A DNA stretch of 25,074 bases from an uncultured Collinsella sp. GTDB taxonomy: Bacteria; Actinomycetota; Coriobacteriia; Coriobacteriales; Coriobacteriaceae. Below are positions 6,526-14,863 of the stretch, piece after piece. The notes beneath the pieces are model-generated. The model was given only the letters and a program-made list of their open reading frames with translations. It did not search any database and was not told the DNA's origin. The translations under genes and the position numbers were made by a program. Numbering within the stretch: position 1 is the first letter of the stretch; every line of letters starts with the position of its first letter. The stretch spans positions 1-25,074 of the forward strand of contig CAADVS010000065.1 in assembly GCA_900752545.1 (NCBI GenBank), in the 5' to 3' direction.

Positions 6526-7548
6526 ATGAGCAAAGAGTGTGTCGAGCAGGTCGAAGGCGCAGGGGCTTCGGTGCCGATGACCGATATATCGAACATTGAT
6601 GTGCCCGAGGGCACCGACGAGCTCAGCCGCAACACCCGTCGCGCCTGGCGCGAGCGCCTTAACGATGCGTCGTCGCGCAAGATGATCACGGGCGTCTTGG
6701 CTACGCTGGTGGGCGGTTCGTTTTGGGGCTTCTCGGGCACCAGCGCGAGCTTTCTGTTCGATACCTACCACGTCGACACCTTGTGGCTTATGAGCGTGCG
6801 TCAGATTCTCGCCGGTCTACTCTTTATGGCCGTGGTTGTTACGCGCGACCGCGAGCGCCTGGTCAAGCTCTGGACCACACCCGCCGATCGCAAGCAGCTG
6901 CTGCTCTTTACCGCTTTTGGCCTGCTGTTCAACCAGTTTTGCTATCTTTCGGCCGTGCGCCTGACGAACGCCGGAACCGCGACGGTGCTCCAGTGCCTGC
7001 AGCTCGTTATCATCATGGGCTACACCTGCGTGATCGATCGCCGCATGCCGCGTACTCGCGAAGTCATCGGCATTGGCCTGGCTCTGGGTGGAACCTTTTT
7101 AATCGCCACCGGCGGCGACCCCACCAGCCTGAATATCTCGCCGCTTGGCCTGGCAGCAGGTCTTATGTGTGCGGTCAGCGCCGCGTGTATGGCGGTGATT
7201 CCCGCCAAGATCCTGCCCGAATACGGCAGCCCCATCGTCACGGGCTCGGCAATGCTCACGGCGGGCGTGATCTCATGTGTCTTCGTGCAGCCCTGGGCGC
7301 ATGTGCCGGCACTCGACGCTGCCGGCGTCGAGGCGCTCGCGGTGTTCGTGGTTATCGGCTCGTTTTTTGCTTACATGCTCTATATGCAGGGCGTTAAGGA
7401 CATCGGCTCGGTGCGTGCGAGTCTCATCGGAACCGTGGAGCCCGTCTCGGCGACCATCACCAGCGCCGTTATGCTGGGCACGGTGTTTTTGCCGACCGAC
7501 CTTATCGGCTTTGCCATGATCATCGTGATGATGTTCCTCACGGTGTAG
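6526..7548 (+). CDS. EamA/DMT-family transporter
   Basis: A 340-residue inner-membrane protein of the drug/metabolite transporter superfamily. A hydrophilic N-terminal tail of about 50 residues precedes two EamA repeats totalling about ten membrane helices. The first begins ITGVLATLVGGSFWGFSG, and the LTNAGTATVLQCLQLVII segment closes it. The second begins near IGIGLALGGTFLIATGG and includes IGTVEPVSATITSAVMLG, the usual conserved Glu-Pro segment. GGGGGA at 6515-6520 before ATG 6526 supports keeping the long tail. The substrate cannot be told; relatives export amino acids, nucleosides or metabolites. It stands alone, so context gives no clue. The protein ends abruptly after MIIVMMFLTV, somewhat short of the charged tail usual in the family. 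Confidence 0.85.
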   Translation: MSKECVEQVEGAGASVPMTDISNIDVPEGTDELSRNTRRAWRERLNDASSRKMITGVLATLVGGSFWGFSGTSASFLFDTYHVDTLWLMSVRQILAGLLFMAVVVTRDRERLVKLWTTPADRKQLLLFTAFGLLFNQFCYLSAVRLTNAGTATVLQCLQLVIIMGYTCVIDRRMPRTREVIGIGLALGGTFLIATGGDPTSLNISPLGLAAGLMCAVSAACMAVIPAKILPEYGSPIVTGSAMLTAGVISCVFVQPWAHVPALDAAGVEALAVFVVIGSFFAYMLYMQGVKDIGSVRASLIGTVEPVSATITSAVMLGTVFLPTDLIGFAMIIVMMFLTV

Positions 7549-7697
7549 CTGGCGCCGCTGCCAAGACGGAAAAGGTGTTGTGCCGCATTTTCGCCAATTG
7601 ATGTCCGTGTCTGGAGTTTAGCTGTCGATGCTCAAAATGCCATAAACTAGTAACGTTATGGACTTTTTCATTGCGACTCAATTGCGAGGATTTCTTT

Positions 7698-10010
7698 ATG
7701 GCTGGTAATCACTTTAAGGGCAGCGATAGCGGCCGTCCTGCAGTTCCGCCGCGTCCGAACGGGGCTGGTAAGGCCGGCACGCCGGGCGGCGCTGGACAGG
7801 GCGGTTCCGGTAAGCGCGTGTCCCCGGGCGAGACAGCGATGTTTACCGCTCTGTACGAGCAGTCTCAAAAGGCAAAAAAGACCGGCCGTGCAAGAGGGAA
7901 TGTCTTTGCGGGCGGTGCAACCTCCACGTCGCAGCCGAGCGGGGCTCCTTCGGTACCCGCGAACAACGCAGGTGCTGCCAACGCCGCGAATGCCGCCGGC
8001 AACGTTAATGCCGACAAGGCCGCCAACAATACTCCCTCTGCCGGTGGCGCGGGGCTTACGGGTAACCTTGGCACGATTTACACCGGCGCCTCCGAGACTG
8101 GCACGTTCGCCCGCCTGGATGATAGCGGTGCCGAGTTTGCGGGCTCGGGTTCCAAGGAAGATTATTACGATTTTGGCTTGAACTACGGTGGCGACGCTTC
8201 GCCGAGTTCGACCTCTGACGGTCTGGTCCGTCATCGCCATCGCAAGGGCGAGCGCAAAAAGCGTCACACCGGCGCCATTATTGCCGTTGTAGTCGCGGTG
8301 CTTCTCGTTGCGCTTGGCGCAAGCGGCTTTATGCTGCTTAACTCGGCAAAGACCGTAAAGAGCGAAGCGAAGGAGGCTGTCGAGATCGTCGGTGGCCTTA
8401 AGGACAAGGTCACGTCGGGCGATTTTTCGACGCTGCCTGACGACGCGAAGAAGATCGATGAGCTCTGTAACAGCATGAAGGCGGAGACCTCGAGCCCGCT
8501 GTGGGCGGCGGCTTCGTTTATCCCGGTGTATGGCAGCGATATCAATGCGGCCCGCACCATGATTGACGCCCTGTCCGATGTCTCGAGCAATGCGCTGGTT
8601 CCCATGGCCGATAACCTTTCGCAGGCTACGCCCGGCAAGCTGTTCCAGGACGGCATGATTAACGTGTCCGCGCTGCAGGCGGTCGCCGATTCGCTTTCCA
8701 GCAGCTCGAAGGTGTTCAAGAGCGCCAACGAGAAGGTCCAGGGCATTGGCGATACTCATATTTCCCAGGTGACCGAGCTGGTCGATAAGGCCAAGGACGG
8801 CTTTGCCACCCTCAACGGCGCGGTTGACGCGGCGGAGAAGGTCGCCCCCGTCCTTCCCCAGATGCTCGGCGCCAACGGCCAGACGCGCAACTACCTTATG
8901 TACGCCATGAACAACGTCGAGATTCGTGCTTGCGGCGGCTTTGGCGGTTCGCAGGGCCTGATTTCGGTCACTGACGGCCAGATGTCGATTGGCGAGTTTG
9001 TTCCCCGCATTGGACTCAGCGAGGATGAGGCAGTCGAGAGCGTCGACGAAGAGGATGAGGCGCTGTTCGGCAACCACAGTAACCTGTACAACTCGGGCAA
9101 TACCTATTCGCCTGATTGGCCCCGCAACTCGCAGCGTGTCGCCGCGCTGTGGAAGTCCCAGTATGGACAGGACGTTGATGGCGTCATCGGTATCGACCCG
9201 GTGTTCCTGCAGTATCTGCTGGGCCTGGTCGGTAATGTCTCGCTGCCCGACGGAACGGTTGTCGACGGCACCAACGCCGCAAAGGTCCTCATGCACGATG
9301 TGTACTGGAACTATCCGGTCGAGGAGTCGGACGGCATCTTTGCATCCGTCGCCAGCGCTGCCTTCGACAAGATCCTTGGCGGTATCGGCGATGTCGATGT
9401 TACGAAGCTTGTCAGCGCCGTTGAGCGCGGTGCCGAAGAGGGCCGCCTGATCGCGTGGATGAGAAACGATGATGAGCAGAATGCCATCAAAGAGACGGGC
9501 ATTGACGCTTCGCTGCCCGATCCGGATGACCCGAGCGCCGATCCTGTTGCCGGCGTTTACTTTAACAACCTGAGCTTCTCCAAGCTCGACTGGTACCTGA
9601 ACGCCGATACGCAGATTGGTCAGGGCGTGAAGAACGGTGACGGCACGTGCTCCTATCGCATCACCGTTACCCTGACGAACATCATGACGCAGGAGGAGGC
9701 TGGCAAGCTGCCCGACTACGTTGCGGCGAGCGCACCCGATGCCGCGCGTGACGACGAGCGTCTGAATGTCTCGTTGTTTGCCCCGACGGGCGGCAACATT
9801 ACTGATCTGACCGTCGAGGGCACCCAGTTTGGTCTTGGCGCCGCTACGTGGCATGGAATCCCCTTCTATTCGGGCACCGTTGACCTGCATGCTGGCGAGA
9901 CGACGACGATCACGTATACGCTGACCACGTCGGCCGAGGCGGGGGACAAGCCGCTTACGCTGCGTCAGACTCCTACATGCCAGGCGGCTCGCGACAGCGC
10001 GTCGGCGTAG
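7698..10010 (+). CDS. DUF4012 membrane-anchored protein
   Basis: A 770-residue protein. Residues 1-190 are a low-complexity, probably disordered cytoplasmic tail rich in Gly, Ala, Asn and Ser, ending in a basic stretch (RHRHRKGERKKRH). A single membrane helix follows at 192-214, so the rest is outside the membrane. The extracellular part carries the DUF4012 signature NNVEIRACGGFGGSQG at about 405-420 (family pattern N-N-A/V-E-I/L-R-A-x-G-G-F), plus IGIDPVFLQYLLGLVG. DUF4012 proteins occur in Actinobacteria near cell-wall or exopolysaccharide genes, but their biochemical role is not established. GAGGA seven bases before ATG 7698 supports this start over an upstream TTG. The gene precedes glmM, separated by a hairpin terminator. 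Confidence 0.85.
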   Translation: MAGNHFKGSDSGRPAVPPRPNGAGKAGTPGGAGQGGSGKRVSPGETAMFTALYEQSQKAKKTGRARGNVFAGGATSTSQPSGAPSVPANNAGAANAANAAGNVNADKAANNTPSAGGAGLTGNLGTIYTGASETGTFARLDDSGAEFAGSGSKEDYYDFGLNYGGDASPSSTSDGLVRHRHRKGERKKRHTGAIIAVVVAVLLVALGASGFMLLNSAKTVKSEAKEAVEIVGGLKDKVTSGDFSTLPDDAKKIDELCNSMKAETSSPLWAAASFIPVYGSDINAARTMIDALSDVSSNALVPMADNLSQATPGKLFQDGMINVSALQAVADSLSSSSKVFKSANEKVQGIGDTHISQVTELVDKAKDGFATLNGAVDAAEKVAPVLPQMLGANGQTRNYLMYAMNNVEIRACGGFGGSQGLISVTDGQMSIGEFVPRIGLSEDEAVESVDEEDEALFGNHSNLYNSGNTYSPDWPRNSQRVAALWKSQYGQDVDGVIGIDPVFLQYLLGLVGNVSLPDGTVVDGTNAAKVLMHDVYWNYPVEESDGIFASVASAAFDKILGGIGDVDVTKLVSAVERGAEEGRLIAWMRNDDEQNAIKETGIDASLPDPDDPSADPVAGVYFNNLSFSKLDWYLNADTQIGQGVKNGDGTCSYRITVTLTNIMTQEEAGKLPDYVAASAPDAARDDERLNVSLFAPTGGNITDLTVEGTQFGLGAATWHGIPFYSGTVDLHAGETTTITYTLTTSAEAGDKPLTLRQTPTCQAARDSASA

Positions 10011-10047
10011 GGTTTTTCTGGTAGCGCAGATAATCGAGTACCATTTT

Positions 10048-10081
10048 GGGGCGGACAGGCAATCTGTTCGCCCCTATTTTG
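10048..10081 (+). terminator. Hairpin terminator between the DUF4012 gene and glmM
   Basis: An 11-bp stem (10048-10058 with 10064-10074, one G-U pair) around a 5-nt loop is followed by TATTTT. It lies 37 bp after the DUF4012 stop and just before the glmM ribosome site. It could end the upstream transcript or act as an attenuator if glmM starts at a TACCAT-like -10 at 10040-10045. Confidence 0.65.
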
Positions 10082-10093
10082 TAAGGAGAGCGC

Positions 10094-11425
10094 ATGAAGT
10101 ACTTTGGCACCGACGGCTTTCGTGGTGAGGCCAACGTTGGGCTGACGGTAGAGCACGCTTATAAGATTGGCCGTTTTGTGGGCTGGTATTACGGCGCCAA
10201 CCGCGAGCGCAAGGCACGCGTGATCGTGGGCAAGGACACGCGTCGCTCGAGTTATATGTTCGAGGCGGCGCTGGTGAGCGGCCTGGTCGCGAGCGGTGCG
10301 GACGCCTATATGCTGCACGTGATCCCCACGCCGGGCGTAGCGCATCAGACTGTGGAAGGCTGCTTCGATTGCGGCATCATGATCAGCGCGAGCCACAACC
10401 CGTTTTGCGATAACGGCATTAAGCTCGTCAACAGCGACGGCTTTAAGATGGACGAGGACGTGCTGGAGCTCATTGAGGACTACATCGATGGCAAGAGCGA
10501 GGTGCCGCTGGCAACGGGCAACCACATCGGCGCCACGGTGGACTACATGCAGGGTCGCAACCGCTACATTGCTTCGCTCATCGCCAGCGCGAACTTTTCG
10601 CTGCAGGGCGTCAAGATCGGCATCGATTGCGCCAACGGCTCGGCATCCTCGGTGGCCAAGCCGGTGTTCGACGCACTGGGCGCCGATGTGCGCGTGATCA
10701 ATGCCGCGCCCGACGGCTTTAACATCAATGTCGACTGCGGCTCTACGCATATTGAGCGCCTGCAGCGCCACGTGGTGGAGCAGGGCCTGGATGTGGGCTT
10801 TGCCTACGACGGCGATGCCGACCGCTGCCTGGCCGTGGACGAGCGCGGCCGCGTGGTCGACGGCGACCAGATCTTGTACGTGTGCGGCGTGTACCTGAAC
10901 AAGCACGGGCGTCTCTCGGGCGGTACCGTGGTACCGACGATCGCCAGCAACTTTGGCCTGATCAAGTCGTTGGAGCTTGCCGGACTGAGCGCCGTGACCA
11001 GCGGCGTGGGCGACCGTCACGTGTATGCCAAGATGCGCGAGGGCGGCTACAGCCTGGGTGGCGAGCAGACGGGCCATACGATCTTTGGCGATATCGAGCG
11101 CACGGGCGACGGCATTATGACCTCGCTGCGCGTGATGGAAGTGATTCGTGCCGAGCGCGAGACGCTCTCGCAGCTCACGGCTCCGTGCAAGCTGCTGCCA
11201 CAGGCGCAGGTGGCCGTGCACGTGGCGGACAAGGACGCCGCGCTCGAGAACATGGGCGTGCAGAACGCCATCGCCGAGGCCGAGGCTGCGCTGGCAGGCG
11301 AGGGCCGCGTGCTCGTGCGCAAGAGTGGAACCGAGTCGGTTATCCGCGTGCTGGCCGAGGCGCCCGACCAAGCATCCGCCGATGCCGCCATGAAGCGCAT
11401 CGCCGCCGCGCTGGAAGCTCTGTAA
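10094..11425 (+). CDS. glmM: Phosphoglucosamine mutase
   Basis: GlmM interconverts glucosamine-6-phosphate and glucosamine-1-phosphate in the cytoplasm, the step before UDP-GlcNAc and thus peptidoglycan synthesis. The 443 residues match the family length. Visible hallmarks are the N-terminal FGTDGFRG at 4-11, the phosphoserine loop ISASHNP with catalytic Ser100, the magnesium loop DGDADR at 239-244, the sugar-binding GGEQTGH at 322-328 and the C-terminal phosphate-binding RKSGTESVIRV. GlmM is favoured over ManB/Pgm because of its length and the GTDGFRG and GGEQSGH-type motifs. AAGGAG at 10083-10088 precedes ATG 10094. The upstream DUF4012 gene may also serve the envelope. It is convergent with the M32 peptidase gene. 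Confidence 0.95.
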   Translation: MKYFGTDGFRGEANVGLTVEHAYKIGRFVGWYYGANRERKARVIVGKDTRRSSYMFEAALVSGLVASGADAYMLHVIPTPGVAHQTVEGCFDCGIMISASHNPFCDNGIKLVNSDGFKMDEDVLELIEDYIDGKSEVPLATGNHIGATVDYMQGRNRYIASLIASANFSLQGVKIGIDCANGSASSVAKPVFDALGADVRVINAAPDGFNINVDCGSTHIERLQRHVVEQGLDVGFAYDGDADRCLAVDERGRVVDGDQILYVCGVYLNKHGRLSGGTVVPTIASNFGLIKSLELAGLSAVTSGVGDRHVYAKMREGGYSLGGEQTGHTIFGDIERTGDGIMTSLRVMEVIRAERETLSQLTAPCKLLPQAQVAVHVADKDAALENMGVQNAIAEAEAALAGEGRVLVRKSGTESVIRVLAEAPDQASADAAMKRIAAALEAL

Positions 11426-11461
11426 GGTAGTCATTGGGGACGTTCTTAAACAACTAGGTGG

Positions 11462-11500
11462 AAAGGGGGCGCTGCGGATTGGTTCCGCGGCGTCCCCTTT
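11462..11500. terminator. Bidirectional terminator between glmM and the M32 carboxypeptidase
   Basis: A 17-bp imperfect stem (11462-11478 with 11484-11500, containing G-U pairs) around a TTGGT loop sits between the two convergent genes. Its ends, AAAGGGG and CCCCTTT, give short T-tracts in both directions. Confidence 0.8.
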
Positions 11501-11522
11501 GCGTTGGCGTGTCGGTTATGCC

Positions 11523-13097
11523 TTACAGCTCGTACAGCGTGGTGAACTTGTCCTGCAGGTAGCTGCAGTAGTAGCGGGCGTCAAAGTCCATGCCGCACGC
11601 GCCCTTGATGAGCTCCGGTGCGTCCTTGGCACGGCCCCACTGCCAAATGTGCTCGCCCAGCCAGGCACGGACGGGCGCCAAATCGCCGCTCGCACAGGCA
11701 CCGGTAAGGTCGACGCCGTCGCGGCACATGGCCGGCACAAACATAGCGTCGTAGGCGCTACCCAGCGCATACGTGGGGAAGTAGCCAAACGAGCCACCGC
11801 TCCAGTGCGTATCCTGCAGGCAGCCGTGCGTGTCGTCGGGAACGGGAATGCCCAGGTACTCATCCATAAAGCGATTCCAAAGCGCGGGGATGTCCTTGGC
11901 CGTGGCCTCGCCGGCAAACAGCATGCGCTCGATCTCGTAGCGCACCATAACGTGCAGCGGATAAGTGAGCTCGTCCGCCTCGGTGCGGATCAGCGACGGC
12001 CGTGCGATGTTCACGGCATGGTAGAGCGTATCCTCGTCCACACTGCCATAGACCTCGGGCGCGTGACGGCGCAGCACCTCGAGCAGCGGGCCCATAAAGG
12101 CGCGGCTGCGACCCACGGTGTTCTCGAAAAAGCGGCTCTGGCTCTCGTGGATGCCCATGGAAGTGCCGCCCTCCAGGCGGGTGCGCGCATAGGCAGGATT
12201 GACGCCCAGCTCGTACATGGCGTGTCCCGCCTCGTGGATGATGCTGTAGACGTTGGAGATGCAGTCGTCCTCGTAGATGTGCGTCGCGATGCGCGCGTCG
12301 CCCACGGCAAAGCCCTCGCTAAACGGGTGCTCGGTAAAGGCAAGCGTGGTGTCGTTCAGGTCCAGGCCGACGAGCTTCATAAGGTCGAAGCTCATGGCGC
12401 GCTGGGCGGCCTCGGGCACGCGGGCGTGCAAAAAGTCGGCAGCGGGCTGCTGGCCGCGCTCGCCGATGGCGTGCACGAGCGGCACGACCGTCGCCTTGAC
12501 CTCATCGCAAAACGCATCGAAGCTCTTGGCGGAAAGGCCGCGCTCGTACTGGTCGAGCCAAACATCGTATGGGTCGCGCTTGGGGTCCATGAGCTCGGCC
12601 TGATGCTTAAGTTGGGCGACGATTCTATCCACATAGGGCTCAAAGCTCGCCCAGTCATTGGCCGTCTTGGCCTTGTGCCACACGGCGTCGGCCTCGCAGG
12701 TGAGCCTGGTCCAGGCCTCGGCCTCCTCGGTGGGAATGACGCTCGCTTCGCGCTGGTCGCGGCCGAGTACGCGGATCTCGTCGAGCAGCTGCGGGTCGTC
12801 GATCTTGCCGCCGGCGACGGTTTCGCGTGCCAGCGAGCGCACAAGTTCGACAGACTTTTCGCTGGTCAGGAGCTTATGATGCTCGCCGGCAAGGGTGCCC
12901 ATGGCGTCGGCGCGCGCTGCGGCGCCGTTGGCGGGGGCAATGGTCGCGCCGTCAAACTCGGCAATCTTGAGCAGGTACTCGCGGGTCCACAGCTTGCCCT
13001 CGAGCTTGCGGAATTTTTTGACGGCCTTATCGACCTTCATGCTTTTGGGCGTCTTGCCCGCTGCGGGCTCGGCCTTCTTATCGTGCTTCTTTCCCAT
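11523..13097 (-). CDS. M32 family metallocarboxypeptidase (carboxypeptidase Taq type)
   Basis: A 524-residue cytoplasmic zinc carboxypeptidase that removes C-terminal residues from peptides. The M32 signatures are all present: HPF at 257-259, the zinc motif HEAGH at 288-292, GTSMGIHESQSRFFEN around 311-325 with the HESQSR motif, and the C-terminal IRTEADELTYPLHVMVRYEIE that supplies further active-site residues. A Lys-rich extension of about 25 residues precedes the catalytic fold. AAGGA seven bases before ATG 13097 supports this start; an in-frame upstream ATG would add 15 residues without a ribosome site. The gene is monocistronic, convergent with glmM and divergent from the pheST leader. 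Confidence 0.93.
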   Translation of the reverse strand: MGKKHDKKAEPAAGKTPKSMKVDKAVKKFRKLEGKLWTREYLLKIAEFDGATIAPANGAAARADAMGTLAGEHHKLLTSEKSVELVRSLARETVAGGKIDDPQLLDEIRVLGRDQREASVIPTEEAEAWTRLTCEADAVWHKAKTANDWASFEPYVDRIVAQLKHQAELMDPKRDPYDVWLDQYERGLSAKSFDAFCDEVKATVVPLVHAIGERGQQPAADFLHARVPEAAQRAMSFDLMKLVGLDLNDTTLAFTEHPFSEGFAVGDARIATHIYEDDCISNVYSIIHEAGHAMYELGVNPAYARTRLEGGTSMGIHESQSRFFENTVGRSRAFMGPLLEVLRRHAPEVYGSVDEDTLYHAVNIARPSLIRTEADELTYPLHVMVRYEIERMLFAGEATAKDIPALWNRFMDEYLGIPVPDDTHGCLQDTHWSGGSFGYFPTYALGSAYDAMFVPAMCRDGVDLTGACASGDLAPVRAWLGEHIWQWGRAKDAPELIKGACGMDFDARYYCSYLQDKFTTLYEL

Positions 13098-13230
13098 ACC
13101 ATATCCTTGATCTCGCGAACCGAGCGCCACGGATGGGTGCACGGCCAGTTTACACAGCTACCTGCCTTGTACCCAGCACGAACAAAACGGAACGCGGCGA
13201 TATGCCCAAACAATGTGGTATCCTGTAGCC

Positions 13231-13516
13231 CAATGCGTTGACGGAGAGGGTTTTGCCCGCCGCGTCGCCGGCAAGAGAGGGAAGGTCATGGACTGTAAGC
13301 CTTCCTGCGGTGGCAAGGGCCAAGCGTTCACTCCCGAGCAGCGACCTCAACGGGCACGCGGCCGGCGGCGGCGATGTCCCCAGTAGGGAAGCCGTGAGCC
13401 TCGCGACAAGGGGCAAAGAGTGGGCGCGGCGGGCCAGACATCCGCCGGGTCAAACAAGGTGGTACCGCGGAATTCAACCGTCCTTGGGCAATGCACATGC
13501 CCGAGGACGGTTTTTT
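13231..13516 (+). promoter_or_regulatory. T-box riboswitch controlling pheST
   Basis: The T-box core AAGGTGGTACCGCG sits at 13456-13469, immediately before an intrinsic terminator. Stem I can be closed by CGTTGA (13236-13241) with TCAACG (13347-13352). Inside it, GGAG (13243-13246) can pair with CTCC (13331-13334), placing TTC, a Phe codon, at 13327-13329 followed by A; this is the likely specifier. Uncharged tRNA-Phe would stabilise the antiterminator and allow pheST transcription. A TGG-TATCCT extended -10 just upstream (about 13216-13223) is the probable promoter. The class is secure; the specifier assignment is a manual fold. Confidence 0.88.
13478..13516 (+). terminator. T-box-regulated intrinsic terminator
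   Basis: A 13-bp stem (13478-13490 with 13498-13510, one T-G pair) around a 7-nt loop is followed by six T residues. It lies 8 nt after the T-box core and about 87 bp before pheS, so it is the conditional terminator of the riboswitch. Confidence 0.92.
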
Positions 13517-13602
13517 GTTACCGAACCGGGCCGCGTTTTCGCAACGTCAGACGGCGGCAGCCGCCTCGGCAAGCGGGGAGCGCGAGAGACGAAAGGGAAG
13601 AC

Positions 13603-14679
13603 ATGAGTCTGATTGATGATCTGGTCAAACTCGAGGAAGAGGCCAAGGAGCTCGTCGCAGGCGCCGACGACGCCGCAAAGCTCGAGGCCGCGCGCGTTGA
13701 GCTGCTCGGCCGCAAGGGCCGCATCACCGGCCTGATGCGCATGATGGGCAAGCTCGCCCCCGAGGATCGTCCCGTGATGGGCAAGCGCGCCAACGAGATG
13801 CGCCAGCTGATCGAGGGCATGCTCGACGAGCGCACCACCGAGATGAAGGCCGCCGCCCTCAAGCACGCACTCGAGCACGAGGCCGTCGACATCACGCTAC
13901 CGGGTATCCGTCCGCAGATCGGCCACCAGCACCTGATCAAGCAGATCATCGAGGAGGCCGAGGACATCTTCTGCGGCATCGGCTACACCGTCGAGTCTGG
14001 CCCCATGGTCGACACCTCCTATTACAACTTCACCGCGCTCAACGCCCCCATGGATCACCCGAGCCGCTCGGCCCGCGATACCTTCTATGTGGTCGACAAC
14101 AACCCCGGCAGCGTCGCGCACCCCGAGGCTCACGCCCACGGCGAGTCCGACGTGCTGCTGCGCACCCAGACCTCGGGCGTGCAGATCCACACCATGGAGT
14201 CGCAGAAGCCGCCCATCTACATGATCTGCCCGGGCACCGTCTACCGTCCCGACACGGCCGACGCCTGCCACCTGCCGCAGTTCAACCAGATCGAGGGCCT
14301 GGTCGTCGACGAGGGCATCACCTTTGGCGATCTTAAGGGCACGCTCGACTACTTTGTTAAGTGCATGTTTGGCGAGGACCGCAAGACGCGTTACCGCCCG
14401 CACTTCTTCCCCTTCACCGAGCCGAGCTGCGAGGTAGACGTGAGCTGCCACGTGTGCGGCGGCAAGGGCTGCAACTTCTGCAAGCACAGCGGCTGGATCG
14501 AGATTCTGGGCTGCGGCATGGTCGACCCCAACGTCCTGATTAACTGCGGCATCGACCCCGAGAAGTACACCGGCTTCGCCTTTGGTATTGGCGCCGAGCG
14601 CGTCGCGGCCCTGCGCTACGACCTGCCCGACCTGCGCACGCTCATGACAGGCGATATGCGCTTCCTGAACCAATTTTAG
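13603..14679 (+). CDS. pheS: Phenylalanyl-tRNA synthetase alpha subunit
   Basis: A 358-residue class II synthetase subunit that, as an alpha2-beta2 tetramer with PheT, charges tRNA-Phe. The N-terminal coiled coil (residues 1-85) binds tRNA. Motif 2 spans about 196-235 (HTMESQKPPIYMICPGTVY, then RPDTADACHLPQFNQIEG) and motif 3 is FGIGAERVAALRYDLPDLR near the C-terminus. A Cys cluster, CHVCGGKGCNFC at 282-293, is an insertion seen in a subset of bacterial PheS and could bind zinc. Start 13603 is chosen because AAAGGGAAG precedes the ATG and the frame upstream is T-box leader. Expression is set by that T-box. pheT follows after an unusually long 184-bp gap. Confidence 0.96.
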   Translation: MSLIDDLVKLEEEAKELVAGADDAAKLEAARVELLGRKGRITGLMRMMGKLAPEDRPVMGKRANEMRQLIEGMLDERTTEMKAAALKHALEHEAVDITLPGIRPQIGHQHLIKQIIEEAEDIFCGIGYTVESGPMVDTSYYNFTALNAPMDHPSRSARDTFYVVDNNPGSVAHPEAHAHGESDVLLRTQTSGVQIHTMESQKPPIYMICPGTVYRPDTADACHLPQFNQIEGLVVDEGITFGDLKGTLDYFVKCMFGEDRKTRYRPHFFPFTEPSCEVDVSCHVCGGKGCNFCKHSGWIEILGCGMVDPNVLINCGIDPEKYTGFAFGIGAERVAALRYDLPDLRTLMTGDMRFLNQF

Positions 14680-14687
14680 GCTGCGGC

Positions 14688-14780
14688 TTGCCCAAGCACG
14701 GCACCTCGGCGCTCATTCGTCGCTTGCGTACCAAAGTACGCGGCGCTCCTCTTTCGGGCCGATCTGCCGCACTTGGACAA
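14688..14780 (+). repeat. Large imperfect palindrome in the pheS-pheT spacer
   Basis: A perfect core hairpin, GCGTAC/GTACGC (14726-14731 with 14736-14741) around CAAA, sits at the centre of wider symmetry. CGGC (14707-14710) pairs with GCCG (14758-14761), and the 15-nt arms 14688-14702 and 14766-14780 match at 12 of 15 positions. Everything is centred on about 14734. There is no T-tract, so it is not a normal terminator. A REP-like mobile repeat or an RNA-processing element fits better. Confidence 0.55.
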
Positions 14781-14863
14781 CCCTCGCTTTGTAAGGAATG
14801 TTCACAAAGTTGAAGTTTCCACCTGCATCTCTTCGCAGGCTTTCAGTATGAAAGGAGAGCTAG

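Noticed and set aside
7668..9890. 740-residue open frame on the minus strand opposite the DUF4012 gene
   Set aside because: It is composition-driven: a high-GC antisense frame rich in Arg, Ala, Val and His, with no family motif and no ribosome site. The plus-strand frame has a clear DUF4012 signature.
9965..11434. 489-residue minus-strand frame opposite glmM
   Set aside because: Antisense shadow; glmM motifs and ribosome site are clear on the plus strand.
11499..13241. 580-residue plus-strand frame over the M32 peptidase gene
   Set aside because: Antisense shadow with biased composition; the HEAGH and HESQSR motifs are on the minus strand.
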